Shown here in pieces: positions 42,851 to 54,849 of a stretch of DNA of 64,000 nt. The stretch is from Dreissena polymorpha (Eukaryota > Mollusca > Bivalvia > Myida > Dreissenidae): positions 248,001-312,000 of the forward strand of contig NC_068358.1 of the NCBI RefSeq assembly GCF_020536995.1, in the 5' to 3' direction. Each line of letters begins with the position of its first letter. Position 1 is the first letter of the stretch. Position numbers and translations under genes: made by a program. The notes beneath the pieces were generated by a model that saw nothing but the letters and a program-made list of their open reading frames with translations, was not told the DNA's origin and ran no database searches.

Positions 42851-44979
42851 GTGAGAGTTCGTAAGCCTCCAAGAAAAGTGCACCTGTACAAGAAAGCTGA
42901 TTTCGACAGTCTCAGAGATGAACTGTCTGCCTACCTACCAGAGTTCACGGAAAATACAGCCAACATCTCAGTCGACCACACTTGGAAGGCTTTCGAGAAC
43001 AAACTGAAGTCGCATATCAGCAAGTATATCCCAACAAAGACCCTCTCGGGGAACAAAGTCCAAAAACCATGGATCACAAAAACAATCAAGTCTCTACATC
43101 GAAAAAGGAACAAACTTCATTCCAAATTTAAATCTACTGGTTCCCTTAAGGATAGACGCCGATACCTTCACGCTAAGAAAGAAACCCAGAAACAGGAAAG
43201 ACAAGAATACTGGAGATATATTGAAAACTTAATTGAAGTTGATCTCACTAACACAGAACAACACTCGAAACAGAAAAAAATGGAATTACATCAAATACTT
43301 AAGGAACGATAATTGTGGGGTAGCTCCACTGAAGGAAAAGGGAAAATTACACGACTATCCGACTGAAAAGGCCAACATCCTAAACCGACAGTACCACTCA
43401 GTATTCACCAAGGAGGACAGTTCCAGCATCCCAACACCTGAGGGCGAACCATCACCTATCATGCCAGACATAAACATAACCACAGAAGGTATACGTGCCC
43501 TTCTCAGGAAACTAAATGTACAGAAAGCGGCCGGTCCGGACTTAATTCCTGCACGCATCTACAAAGAGATGGCAGACCAGTGTGCTCCTTTTCTGAACAT
43601 TATATACAGTAAGTGCCTATCAAATGGCAGTATACCAGACGTGTGGAAGACAGCCAATGTGTCGGCAATTTTCAAGAAAGGGGAAAGGTTCAAAGCCAGC
43701 AACTACAGGCCGGTTTTACTGACATGCATAGCTATTTACGATACTGGAACACATTGTTGTAAGCATCATAATGGGCCACCTTGATAGACATGCCATCCTC
43801 ACGGACTGTCAACATGGTTTCAGGAGAAGACGGAGCTGCGAAACCCAGCTACTGACGCTGACCAATGAGCTCGTCCATTCCATGGCCCGCCATAAACAAC
43901 ATGACCTTGCTGTACTTGATTTCAGCAAGGCCTTCGATCGGGTCCTGCACAGTCGCCTGCTCACCAAACTCAACCACTATGGCATCAGGGGTAACCCCTT
44001 GAAGCGGATTGAAGCCTTTCTGACAGATTGCACGCAGAGGGTAGTTGTTGATGGAGCAACATCCGAGCCAGCACCCGTCATCAGCGGAGTCCCTCAGGGA
44101 AGCGTCCTCGGACCCATCTTATTTCTTGTCTTCATCAACGACTTGCCACTACATGTCACATTCAGAGTAAGGCTATTCGCAGATGACTGTGTGGTTTATC
44201 GGGAAATCAACTCGGAAGAAGACTGCCTGATCCTACAAAACGACCTGATTAACCTAGCCGAATGGGAGAAACAATGGGGTATGGACTTTCACCCAGAGAA
44301 GTGTAGCATTCTCTGTGTCCACAGAAAGAGGAACCCAATCATGTTCCGTTACTCCCTGAAAGACCACATCCTCGAGACTGACTCGACTACCAAGTACCTG
44401 GGAGTAACCTTGTCCCAAAACCTTTCATGGAACCACCATATGGACATCACGGCGAAAAAGGGAAACAGTACACTCGGCTTCCTCCAGCGCAACCTACGCG
44501 TCAGCAATGAGAAGGTCAAGACCACGGCATACACCTCTCTTGTCCGACCAGGCCTTGAGTATTGCTCCACAGTGTGGAACCCATTTACAAAGGACCTGGC
44601 TTACAAGCTTGAGATGGTACAGGGGAGGGCTGCTAGATATGTGACCAACCGATACCACAACACCAGCAGCGTATCCTCCATCATCGAGCACTTGGGGTGG
44701 AAGACGCTTGAGTCACGACGGACCAAAGCGCAACTCACCATGCTGTACAAAATCACCAATGACCTGGTGGATATCCCAGCCAACCAATACTTTGTACAAT
44801 CCCCAAGTCGCCCTAAGGACCATAACAAGAAGTACCATCAGCCGTCTACATCCACATCTTACCACAAGAACTCATTCTTTCCACGAACCATATCCGTTTG
44901 GAACCACCTCCCTGCGTCAGTCGCAGAGGCCCCTGACTTGGTATCCTTCAAGCAGGGGCTTTCCTCACTCACCTTCTAA
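42851..44979 (+). pseudogene. LINE reverse transcriptase remnant (CR1/jockey-type)
   Basis: Successive frames give KAAGPDLIPARIYKEMAD, then HGFRRRRSCETQLL, FSKAFDRVLH, SGVPQGSVLGPILFLVFIND, the catalytic LFADDCVVYR, KYLGVTLSQNLSWNHH and a terminal VWNHLPASVAEAP. The part from 43771 is open to the stop at 44979; upstream there are two frame changes. Confidence 0.82.
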
Positions 44980-45500
44980 TCACTGTTAGGTGCCCAGCTT
45001 CAAGTAACCCCTAGTGATTCCCATTGCTGTGCCGGCCGCGGCCACCGTAACCGGAGAGGTCTGGGTTGAAGAGGAGAAAACGAAGCTGGCAAAACTTTTT
45101 ACTAACTCTATACTTTTAACTATCAAATCTCTTCTATCTATCCTATCATTTCATATCTTTCTCTTGACCTAGCACCACCCGTCGCGTAATAATCAAGTGT
45201 TATTGCGCCGACGTATGATGTAGATGTAGATGAGCTATATTGCTCGGTCCACGGGCGCTTTTTGGAGATCGCACAATGTCTAATCTTTGTATTAATTTAA
45301 GAATAATAAAGGTTATTTCGTAAAAAACACAAATATTGATATATGATAGATTCTAAAACAAAAACAATGAGAAGTGTGGTAATTAGTGTTGTGTAGCCGT
45401 TTTCGATTTTGTTTCCAAAAAGTTATTTTTGCACCGAAGTTAATGAAAACACAAACTAGCAACGGTATGCATTAGTGAGTTATTGTACACGTCTGCTGAT

Positions 45501-46426
45501 ATGGATGCAGAGGATGGGTAAGTAATGCAAAACTTATGAGAAATATATCTATTTCTAACAATTTGTTCGAACGGTTATCCCAAGAAGATGAGGTAATAGT
45601 AATCTGTTCTTATATCCGGATACTGCTACTTTCGGACAATGTAATACTATGTGCAGATAGCGATAATTGTGACTTGACGTGCACATATTAATTTTTTTTA
45701 TAAATAAGAAGCATACATGCATATTCCGGTCAAAGGAAATAAAGTGAAAACTGAGCTACGCCGGGGGATTGAACACGCAACCTCCAAAGTGGTAGTCAGA
45801 CACTCTAAATCTATCCCCGTTGCTAAAGAGCTAGCCCAACAGCAAGGCTGTTGGAAGTGACCTTATTTCTTTACACTCTATCCTGTCTTAATGTTTCAAG
45901 GCCCAAACACACCCGCTACAGTATGTCTTGCATCCATATAGCCCAACCAGATACCATTAAAGGTAGTTGCAATAATTCAACTCTAAGCTTTATAGCCCAA
46001 TGGGCTGCTTAGAGTTGCAATGCGCTCTCTCTTGTCCATGGGTGCAAAATGTTATCAACAATGCAAGGGTTAAAGAACACTGAAACTGCAAGAACTTATT
46101 AAAGTTTACCTATATAAACCACAAACTCATCCAAATGGTACCATTAAAGCAAGAAATAATTGATTTTATTGACTTAGGTTTTGTTTTGTACGCTGTATCC
46201 GCCATATTGGAAAATTGACCCAATATTGGTTAGGTCGCAGTTCACCAATATTTTGCACGTCAGGTTATGTGCTCCAGCCTATAAAGTCGATAACGATGTG
46301 GTATTCGATACAGAATACACTGTTTCAAATTTAAACATAAACATGTCAGCGAGAAAAGTGTGTTGAAACATCGTCGTGTTTTTATAGGGTGCATGCAAAG
46401 GATAACATCCGTAGGTTGCCATTCAG
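45501..46426 (+). CDS. First two coding exons of an unrecognised plus-strand gene (partial)
   Basis: Exon 45501-45517 starts ATGGATGCAGAGGATGG and ends at a strong donor, GTAAGTAATG (phase 2). Exon 46388-46426, after GTTTTTATAG, supplies the missing base and ends at CAG|GTAAATTT (phase 2). Together they read MDAEDGVHAKDNIRRLPFR. The phase match and the clean hydrophilic peptide support a real gene, but the pieces are short. I could not find the next exon (needing one base) with confidence. The product is unknown. Confidence 0.5.
45756..45862 (-). repeat. tRNA-derived SINE fragment
   Basis: On the minus strand a tRNA-like head has TAGCTCTTTAGC (A box) and GTGTTCAATCCCCC (B box), 56 nt apart. 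No intact acceptor stem, so not a functional tRNA gene. Confidence 0.65.
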
Positions 46427-46617
46427 GTAAATTTAACATGTTTATGAAGTTTATTCATTATTTTCCTCAATTTGTCTCGAACGACGTCTGTTTAGTGAAG
46501 CGCACGGATTCGCTGCGCTGAACTGCACCCACGTTTTACGAAGGGGTGCATATGGACTGCCAGAGCCGCCATAGCAAAAATTATCAAAGGCTCTGGGAGT
46601 CCGTTTATATGGACTAC
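45958..46617. repeat. Segments matching 50950-51056 in reverse
   Basis: 45958-46008 (GTTGCAATAATTCAACTCTAA, then TATAGCCCAATGGGCT) and 46568-46617 (CATAGCAAAAATTATCAAAG, then GGGAGTCCGTTTATATG) both recur, joined and inverted, at 50950-51056. Here about 560 bp separate them, including the exon at 46388-46426. Confidence 0.65.
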
Positions 46618-46620
46618 CAT

Positions 46621-47134
46621 TACAGGGAACTTTTCACAGATTTTGGCATGTATTGAAGTTTGTCATTAAATGCTTTATATTGATAAATTTAAACATTGGA
46701 CCTATAAATCTCCAGTATAAAAACGAGAAAACAATTAAAAAAGAAAGTAAAGTAACCCTCAACTGGGCTCAAACCACTAACCTCTTGAGTACTGGAGTAA
46801 AAAATCTTCTGCTTAGACCACTTGGCCATCCTTGCTCATGTGAAAAAGGAACGTATTTTTACTTTATATAAGCAATCCTCATAGTTTCACAAAATATAAC
46901 GACAACAACAGAACTTTCCAAAATTATTCAATCATTTCGCGTTGCAACGCTTTATAATTTTCAGGTTTTCGAATCGTCAAAAGATGCATATAAATTTTAA
47001 TGGATATTTTAGAGCATGTTAAATGTTCAGTATTACTATTTCCTCACAAATATCATAACTAAAATGAAAATTTGGGAATCTGAAACATTTTTTTTTAATT
47101 TTGTCAACTACCAAAACATGAAAAGGCCCCTTTA
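46621..47134 (-). mobile_element. TIR element with tRNA-like module, copy 2
   Basis: Same ends and inner blocks as 20854-21371 (AAATGCTTTATATTGATAAA; TTTCGCGTTGCAACGCTTTA). Its tRNA-like module (46757-46831, minus strand) reads GGCCAAGTGGTCTAAGC with GGTTTGAGCCC, closer to a type II Leu/Ser tRNA than the other copies. Confidence 0.8.
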
Positions 47135-47647
47135 AAGGGATCTTTTCACGCTTTGGTAAATTGACAAAATTGAAAAAAAGTTGTTTCAGATCCGTAAGTT
47201 TTCGTTTTAGTTATGATATTTGTGAGGAAACAGTAATACTGAACATTAACCATGCTCTAATATAGCCATTATATTCATCTTTTGACGATTTTAAAACCTA
47301 AAAATTATAAAGCGTTGCAACGCGAAACGATTGAATAATTTGGAGAGTTCTGTTTTTGTCGTTAAATTTTGTGAAACTACGAAGATTGCTTATATAAGGT
47401 ATAAAATACGTACAAATGTGTTCTGGGCGGAATAGCTCAGTAGGCTAAAGCGTTTTTACTTCAGGACTCTGGCAGGACTCCAGGGGTCACTGGTTCGAAA
47501 CCTGCTCCCGGCAATGTTCTTTTCCTTTTTTAATTTTTTTCTTGATTTTTTACTGGAGCTTTTACGATCCAATGTTTACATTTATCAATATAAAGCATTT
47601 AATGGATAAGTTAAAAAAATGCCAAAATCTGTGAAAAGGCCCCTTTA
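47132..47647 (+). mobile_element. TIR element with tRNA-like module, copy 3, inverted against copy 2
   Basis: It starts TTTAAAGGGATCTTTTCACG and ends GTGAAAAGGCCCCTTTAA, head-to-head with copy 2 and sharing the TTTAAA at the joint. Confidence 0.82.
47425..47513 (+). other. tRNA-like module inside TIR element copy 3
   Basis: GGGCGGAATAGCTCAGTAGG provides an A box and CTGGTTCGAAACC a near-perfect B box; the spacing suits a long variable arm. No good acceptor-stem pairing with the end (CCCGGCA), so I do not call a functional tRNA gene. Pol III promoter activity is possible. Confidence 0.6.
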
Positions 47648-47649
47648 AC

Positions 47650-49546
47650 CCTTAGATACGTATTTTGACGCATTTGTAGTCCCTTTGAAAGTTACATTAA
47701 ATTTAAAGTAGATACCTTTCTTTCTAAATTAAAATGCATATTGGTGTTGGCTTTAAGTTGTTGATGCATCAACAATGGAATTGCTGTCATTATAATATTT
47801 ATGGAACTTTATGTAGAAATGGAGTATCTATACTGATACAGTCCTTCCGAAATACCATTGGTCCTCGGATTTTTCCGATAATAATTTGGAAAATCCGGAA
47901 ATGATTAAAAAATTGCATCCTTGTTTCTGTTAATAAAATTATGGCAAAGTTTGGAATTCCTTGCTTTTTTCAGAAAAGTTTCAAGGCAAAAGTTAGACTT
48001 TACCAAATTATTAATGAATACTCAAATAATGTGAAATGTTTTCATTGGTTGAATTTTCTGAATGACGTGAGTGTATATAAACTGTATCTGAAGATTTCTT
48101 CTGCATCGTCAAAGCTAATAATACTTAGTCATCACTCTATTAGTACATTCCACAAAAGGAGAGAATAAAAATTGGTAACCATGTGAGTTTTGGTTCACGT
48201 TTATTTGATTAATTCGTAAGCAAGCAGCAGGGCAAAAACAAATATCACTGTGACTTTCCCTCAAACTGTCATCAAATATTTAATTAAATTATTAACTTGC
48301 TCTCAATGGAATAAATAAAGTATTTTTAGCGACACTTTTGAATATAAATATTAATTAGTGTTTTATAATAATATTATTGAAATATTTTTTTTTTAATCTA
48401 ATTTCTGTCTTTCTTCATTGTTGTTGTTTTTTTGGGCTGGAAATGATCAGCCCTGAGCCGGCAAAGGCTGCATAATTATAGGACCTCCTGGCTGGCAATA
48501 AATTATAATTTAAGAGAGTCTCCGACTGCAGATAATTATTTTTTTCATCAAAATCTACCAATGCTTAACATACATATTTGGTGCTTGAAAATAGGCATTA
48601 TAGCGCATATTCTGAGCGCTGTCATAGGTGTAAAAAGAGGAAAATGTTTCGCCATTGTGTTCTAGTGTTGTATTATCATAGTATAGAGGTTGGTTACCGG
48701 TATACAAATGTATACAGCCAAAAAACTTAATGACTACACAAAGGTGAGGTTATACATTTAATAGCATTTTAACACTAAAACTGCTAACAACGCTTTTACT
48801 CTAAGCAAATTAGCAATTTGTACTCAAGGCTAAAAGTGCAGGCTGTCTGCTTCTATTTTATGAATAACCAGTAAGTATGTAAATAAGCAATCGGCAAATT
48901 AAAGTCTGAATCCATGTATCTGAATAATAAGACACTTTTATTTGATGTTTTAGCAGAGTTGCTCCTGAGATACTATTTTTGTGGACCAGAAACTTGCTAG
49001 TGGTGCTACCTACAAATTAGTGTTTTTTTGTTATCAGTTATTCCTGAAATGAGAGGGTATTTGACAAAAAAATGCGATTGAAATAGAAGACTTACCATTG
49101 CATTACATATTTCAGTATTTTTTTAAGGTTAAATTATTTATTGGTAATTTAATTCGAGTCTCTCAGTAATATTTTAGAGTATTTGACCGCATTATGATAT
49201 AGTTAACTGGGACATAGCTTTGGTTTTAAAAAAATAGGAAGGAGGAATCAGTGCTCCCAATTCCTATCCAAAGCCAATTGTTGCTAAATGCAAAACTTAA
49301 CAAAAACGATTGGCAGAAACGTAATTGTCTATTATTTATGTGGCATTATCAAATGGCATCATTAACTTGACCAGAAACAAATGCCAAAGGCGCATTTTAT
49401 CACCCAATAGTGCCTAAAGAAATCTATTCCAGTGGTCCACTAAATTTCTACTTGCCCTACTATATTTATAAAAAAAATAAAATATTCAGTTTACTTGCCT
49501 CAAGCTTTGTGCAAGTGGTTTAATATGAAGACTTCTATTCTATGTA
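47650..49546. other. AT-rich intergenic or intronic DNA, nothing recognised
   Basis: A 75-codon frame at 47941-48168 has no recognisable domain or splice context. No repeat borders identified. Confidence 0.4.
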
Positions 49547-50588
49547 CAGTCTACTCTCGTTATCTCGAAGTCGGCAGGAACAAGAAAAAATATCGAGATA
49601 ACGAGAGTTCGAGATATCCGATTAGCCGTTTTCAAAGAAAAAATGAGACAAAAAGTTACCTTGTTTTTAACATCTAAATACCTGCTGAGTGGTCTAACTA
49701 AAGCCGTCACCAAGCGGCATAGTACTCTCTACTGCCCTATCTATTACCTGATATATACGCGTTTTACGAGGCACGATTAAATTTGCTATTTAAATGCTTA
49801 AAATGACGCGTTAAGTGTTACAGAATTGCATGAACACGCGCAGTTATCATTTTTCTAAACTGTCGTGTAAACATCCTGTAATGTTGCTATTTAAAGGTAT
49901 AATGCGATTGACGTCCAATCAAGACCAGGGTTTTCCATCTGAACATGTGTAAATCACGTTCCGGAATACTGAACTGTACATGTACATTTTGTAATTTGAA
50001 ATGCAAAGTTCAATCAATGAGATTTTCAAATTGGCCATGATAATGACTGTTGGAGTTCAATGATAGAGCAACATTCTGCAAATTTGCGACGGTTTATATA
50101 CGCAAAAAAATATCTCAATGCATTTTGGAATGTTGTTTGTAAAAACAATTAGTCTCTCGGCCGTTCGGTAGGCTGTGTATTAATTGCAGTTAATTGCAGT
50201 TAAAGTGACAATTAAAGTGACAGGCCTTACTCAAGTGTTAATGGCTAACGAATTTACACACATGTGTAAATTGATGCAATTAACGAATCAATATCTACGG
50301 CACAGTATCCGAAGCAGCCGGGCGTAGCGGGACGGCGAAGTATCAAAGAAAAAAATGCTCACCTGGGACAGTTATTCGCACTTCGAGATAAACCACAGTA
50401 AATACATGTAAAATTGGAACTCAGGACAAATTTTTATATCGAGATATCGAATTATTCGACATAACGAAAATCGACATATGCGATATTTATTAATATCGGT
50501 AAAGAAGGAAAAAAGTTGGAACATTGAGCTTACCTAGACATATCGAGAAAATCGAAATATCAGATGTCGAGATAACGAGAGTAGACTG
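49547..50588. mobile_element. Non-autonomous pogo/Tigger-like DNA transposon
   Basis: Perfect 22-bp terminal repeats (CAGTCTACTCTCGTTATCTC and complement) are flanked by TA on both sides (49545-49546 and 50589-50590), the Tc1/mariner target. The CAGT start and the TCTCGTTATCTCGA motif resemble pogo-type ends. Inside are further GATATCGAGATA-type subterminal repeats but no transposase. Confidence 0.82.
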
Positions 50589-50949
50589 TATATTTAAGTG
50601 CACTTACAATACAGTGAAAACAGTTTGACATTTAAACATTTCTGACTAAACCTTAAAGGCTGTTGCCTGCAGACCATGTGTCTTTCTGTCTTATAATAAA
50701 TTTTGTGGTAAAATACAAACATTATAAAGACTCTTCAAAATAGAAAGTGTGTTGTTTTAATAGTCTATATCAATCTTGGTTTTATTGTTTTTTTCACGAT
50801 TTATTGGCTATTCTAAAATAGCCAAAAGCATCTTATGGCTCTGAAATGTCATTGCTTTTATTTTCATATTGTTTATGGTATGGCACAGTTGTTGCCTTTG
50901 TCTAGTTAGGGTTTTTCCAATATAATATTCTCAGTGACCAGCTGACATC

Positions 50950-51056
50950 TTAGGTAGTACATATAAACGGACTCCCAGAGCCTTTAATAATTTTTGCTAT
51001 GGAGCCCATTGGGCTATAAAGCTTAGAGTTGAATTATTGCAACTAACATCTTAGGG
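50950..51056. repeat. Compact inverted counterpart of 45958-46617
   Basis: It holds both segments without the 560-bp interval. It may be the ancestral or an internally deleted form; alternatively the outer parts are the ends of a 5.1-kb element. Confidence 0.6.
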
Positions 51057-51618
51057 GACAAAATAATTCATTGTTTGCATTTAACTCGTTTCAATGATAG
51101 ATCGTCAGGCAAATAGAAAGAAAACAAACTTAGCCAATACATGAATTAGCAAGACATTTAACTAGAATCTCATCTCACTCTCAGTGTTTGCTGTTACAAT
51201 TTAAAATGTATTATACCAGGGTAAAGAATGAACAGGGTTTTCAAGGGTTTACACACGGGCTGTACAGAATATAAACATGCCGTGTAGAACTTTTTTTTTT
51301 TAATTATATCAGGTTAATGAAATACATTTGCAAAAATCTAAAGTGCATAAAAGACAGTATTTCTTGCAGTTTGTGCCGATATCTTAAGGTATAAGAATAA
51401 ACCCTTGAATACGTCTGAAATGGGTGACACAATTTTAAGTTTCCTACAGTACAGTACGCAAGGAATTTTTTAACAAGAACACAGGCTTATTAAATAAAGT
51501 TATTCTGATGTATTTCACATTGCCATAAACAGCATAAACATCTGTCTTTTATGCAATAGTTGAAAATCTTTAAGAAAAATTGTTCTAAAAAGTTATTTGA
51601 AAAAAAAGCACCACTTAC

Positions 51619-51729
51619 CCGTGTGTTAATCAATCCACTATTGTTAAATGGGAACCCCACAAAGTCACGTGATCCTGCACCCTGTATACTCCTCTGTTTC
51701 TGTTGACGTCTGGGTAATTTCCATTCATC
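51619..51729 (-). CDS. Orphan internal exon of an unrecognised minus-strand gene
   Basis: The exon is 111 nt, phase 0/0, with acceptor TTTGTGATTAAG and a strong donor CACGG|GTAAGTGG. It encodes 37 residues beginning DEWKLPRRQQKQRSIQG and ending SGLINTR, with no low complexity and good codon use. I could not find its partner exons or family. It may belong with the minus exons at 54570 or 63875, but the phases do not join directly to 54570. Confidence 0.6.
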
Positions 51730-52136
51730 CTTAATCACAAACAATATTATTAAGCTCATGCAGCTCTTGTCCTGTCCCCATATCTTGTTTAGTAATAATT
51801 TTCATGTATTAATATTAAATCACATTCTGCCGAGATGTGCACTATTATACTGCTAATTGGGAATGTTTTATAATTAATGATGGTCATCAAATACATACAA
51901 TTAAGAAAAAGTATTATTATGGTATTAACTTCTGTGTCTTTGTTATTTTTTTTATATCAGACAGATATGACAGTTTTCTGATAGACCTTCAGTTTCTGTT
52001 CAACACATTTTTCTTGATCTATAAAGCAAGTTAAAACTAAATGGCATATTAAACTATTTCAAACAAATACAACAATTAACTGAAATATTCTGTCAAATTA
52101 TGTAATAATTTTCTTTTACATTTTTTAAATTGAATA

Positions 52137-52762
52137 CCGTAATTACTCTTTTTTTGGACACTTAAAAATGTTTATTTTTTGTGTCCGGATATTTAGATAC
52201 GGAAAATATTCAGAAAAATTTAGGTGTCAGAAAATTTAGAGACAAACATCATATGTCCAACAATTATAATTATATTGAAATAAAAGCAATAAATCAATGC
52301 ACAATAGTGTTTCTACTTTAAAATAAAAACAACTTCACAGCTTACTCTTGCCTGAAATGATAAAGAACAAAAAAGTTAAAACATTAAACATACTGCTCTC
52401 TTTATAGGAAGATATCTTTTAAAATGCTTTTGGGTGAAGCGATTTATTTCTACCGGTATACATGGTTATTTACCCAATTACGCAAATTTTATGGTCCATT
52501 GCCCTCAGGCATGCGTCTTCCAGGTTTTATGACCTTAATCTGTTTGTAAAACCCTATGATCAAAGTGTCACAAGATAAGTGACTACAGTGCCGAAATCTG
52601 GTTAAATAGAGCAGTAAAATATACTGTTGGAAAATTCAGAGTAATTAATGATAGATGAAAATGTGCATGTCCGAAGATTAAGAGTCATGAAAATTAATTA
52701 TTTTTGCCAAAAAAGGGGGTGTCCGAATACTCAGAGTGTCTGAAAACTTAGAGTAATTACGG
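52137..52762. mobile_element. Non-autonomous DNA transposon with TA target
   Basis: The ends CCGTAATTACTC and GAGTAATTACGG are flanked by TA on each side. Subterminal blocks (GGACAC... and ...GTGTCC) repeat in both halves. No coding sequence. Confidence 0.8.
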
Positions 52763-53777
52763 TAATAAGTGGTAAAATATTAATTAGTAGCTAGTGAAGT
52801 TTCTGAGTTCTGACATGATATCAAAACGATGTTTCTGAAAATTAGCATGTTAGTTTAATAGTTTTAGGTCATGGTGTATGTTTTATAAGAAAGGAGCAAG
52901 GCAACAGATTGTTTGATCATTTTCAAATTTGAATTAGAAATAAAACGAATTGAAAAAAAAATCAGTCGTAAATAAAACATTATTGACATGGGAAAACGAA
53001 TAGCAATTCATAGCCGTATAAGTTATACTATTTTGCTTTGTATCACATTTGATTTCAATTAGTATATTGTGACCTTTAGTGCCCGCTGTAATATTTGTAG
53101 TAAGTTTACATAGACACAGTTTCGGGCCCGTGTTTATTAAAAAATTTGCCTCTGTTGCAAAAATACTGGAAATTTTCGGCTGCTTAATGCGCATAGGCTA
53201 GGAAACTTCCATTATCAGTGTGCACACTCAATATTTTACAATTCGTTATGCGACCCAAGCCATCCAGAAAAGGAAGAGTATACTCGTTTTAAAGGGTTTT
53301 AATCGCGCAGGTGGTGATAGATTCTTAAATATTTGGCACAAAACACTGCAGTGATTCGGTTTCTGAAAACAAAAAATGATTGTTATTGATTTAGAGCGTT
53401 TGGAAATGCGCCTTAAGAATAAAGTGCAACATTGGTATGTAAGATTAAGTTAAAACAGTATGGACTAGGGTTGGATCATGCAATATTCAAAAGGATACGA
53501 TAGTCAAGCACAATAATAGTACCGAACATGTAAGTTGTGATCAAATTGCCAAAAACAAATGAATAAATAGTTTTAATGGAAAAGAACTTATTGTTACAAA
53601 AAGCTTGTAGTGAAAACTAATTGACATGAAATCTTATCTGTTGCTTTGAAGGAGTAGTCTTACGACTTCTTAAGCTCCAAGTCGGGTAAATGTGTGTGGA
53701 AGGTTGAATTTTCATGCTTTCATAATTGCGCACATTTATGTCAACTGCAAATATTTACAATTTTAAACAATTTTCAG

Positions 53778-53917
53778 GATACCTGGTTATCCATACATGC
53801 ATAGAGTTAATAGCTCCTAAAATGTATATCCTTTTAGGTCAACTATTCTCAGAATGGTCAGAGCTATTTCAAATATTAGCATCTGCATTGGAGTCTGCTT
53901 TATATGGTCTTATTAAG
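53778..53917 (+). CDS. Possible exon, plus strand
   Basis: The acceptor TTAAACAATTTTCAG and donor ATTAAG|GTAAACATG bracket an open frame (phase 1 to 0) reading IELIAPKMYILLGQLFSEW and ALESALYGLIK. It is helical and hydrophobic. There is no partner exon or family match; a second open frame at 54310-54480 is equally uncertain. Confidence 0.35.
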
Positions 53918-54569
53918 GTAAACATGTAACGTTTCTGTATCACTCTTTCTTTAACAAGCATTCACTTGAAAATCCACACATCGGTTTGAGTTCATTGTGT
54001 GAGGTCACTTTCCAAAGTCCATAACTCTTACCTGCAATTAAGCAGAATTATTTCATCTTTTTTGTGCTTTGAGAAATTGTTAATTCGGAGGTCACAAAAA
54101 TCACACTTATTCGGGAACAGTTTAAAGTTCACTGATCAAGCTCTATTTTATTGTAAACAAAAATCTACAAGACAAATCATTGTGGAATTCTTTGAGAAAC
54201 ATGTTTTAAGCAAATAAGCAACACTCATTTAGATCATAAACATAATTATTATAAATATTAATAAATTATTAATCTAACTGACACATTAAAATTGTTTGTC
54301 CTTTTTTATGGTTTATAATATTAAAATTGATATATATTCAGTGTCCAATTTTTTATACCGCATGGTTTCGCGATTCGGACTATTTTTCCAAAGATCCCAA
54401 ACATTTGCAGAATGTGTCAGAAAATTTGTAGAGCTGATTTACAATTGTCTGTTATTTACATGTATCTCTTTACCCTACAAAAGCCCCCCTTAGTTGTGTT
54501 AGAAAATCGATAGTGGCAAATGAGAGGGGACACTTTGGATAAGCGACAGCACTTGTAGGAAGACAATAC

Positions 54570-54708
54570 CTGTAGTAAAATCATGCAGACAACCCATGAG
54601 GTAATTGCCATAAATGTGTTGTTCTTTGGCAGTTTGTTGGCTTTGTCTCCACGATGAAATTTTGACCAGTTTGTTAAAAAAACCAGATGATGGCAACGGG
54701 ATGCAATC
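54570..54708 (-). CDS. Possible exon, minus strand
   Basis: The acceptor AGTTTCCACCAG and donor CTACAG|GTATTG bracket 139 nt (phase 0 to 1) reading LPSSGFFNKLVKISSWRQSQ and YGNYLMGCLHDFTT. No family recognised; the frame stays open well outside the splice sites, which weakens the case. Confidence 0.35.
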
Positions 54709-54849
54709 CTGGTGGAAACTATGCATTTCATGCATACTATTGTCAAAACATTTATTCGACATGTAAAGCATTTTACGTTTTGTTGATTTCTCGAATGATA
54801 ATATTTGTAATCTGAAACAAACTTTTGTTTTTGTATGGTAATGCAACAT

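Larger units (their letters stand above)
41650..45231 (+). mobile_element. Decayed CR1-like LINE with 2A motif and PHD-like finger
   Basis: The parts are in order: leader with a 2A-type motif (41790-41813), PHD-like finger, endonuclease, reverse transcriptase, and a 3' UTR ending in a GATGTAGATGTAGATG tail near 45225. The reading frame is broken about six times: frame changes near 42000, 42380, 42850, 43260 and 43750, and an in-frame TGA at 42735. The last 402 codons are open. The 5' border is approximate and lies after a TA microsatellite. Compared with the LINE at 24.7 kb it is older and of a different clade (GVPQGSVLGPILF motif). Confidence 0.85.

Noticed and set aside
47425-47513. Functional tRNA gene
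   Set aside because: A and B boxes are good but the acceptor stem does not pair and the same module recurs inside each TIR element, so it is repeat-borne.
47941-48168. 75-codon plus frame
   Set aside because: No recognisable domain and no splice or promoter context.
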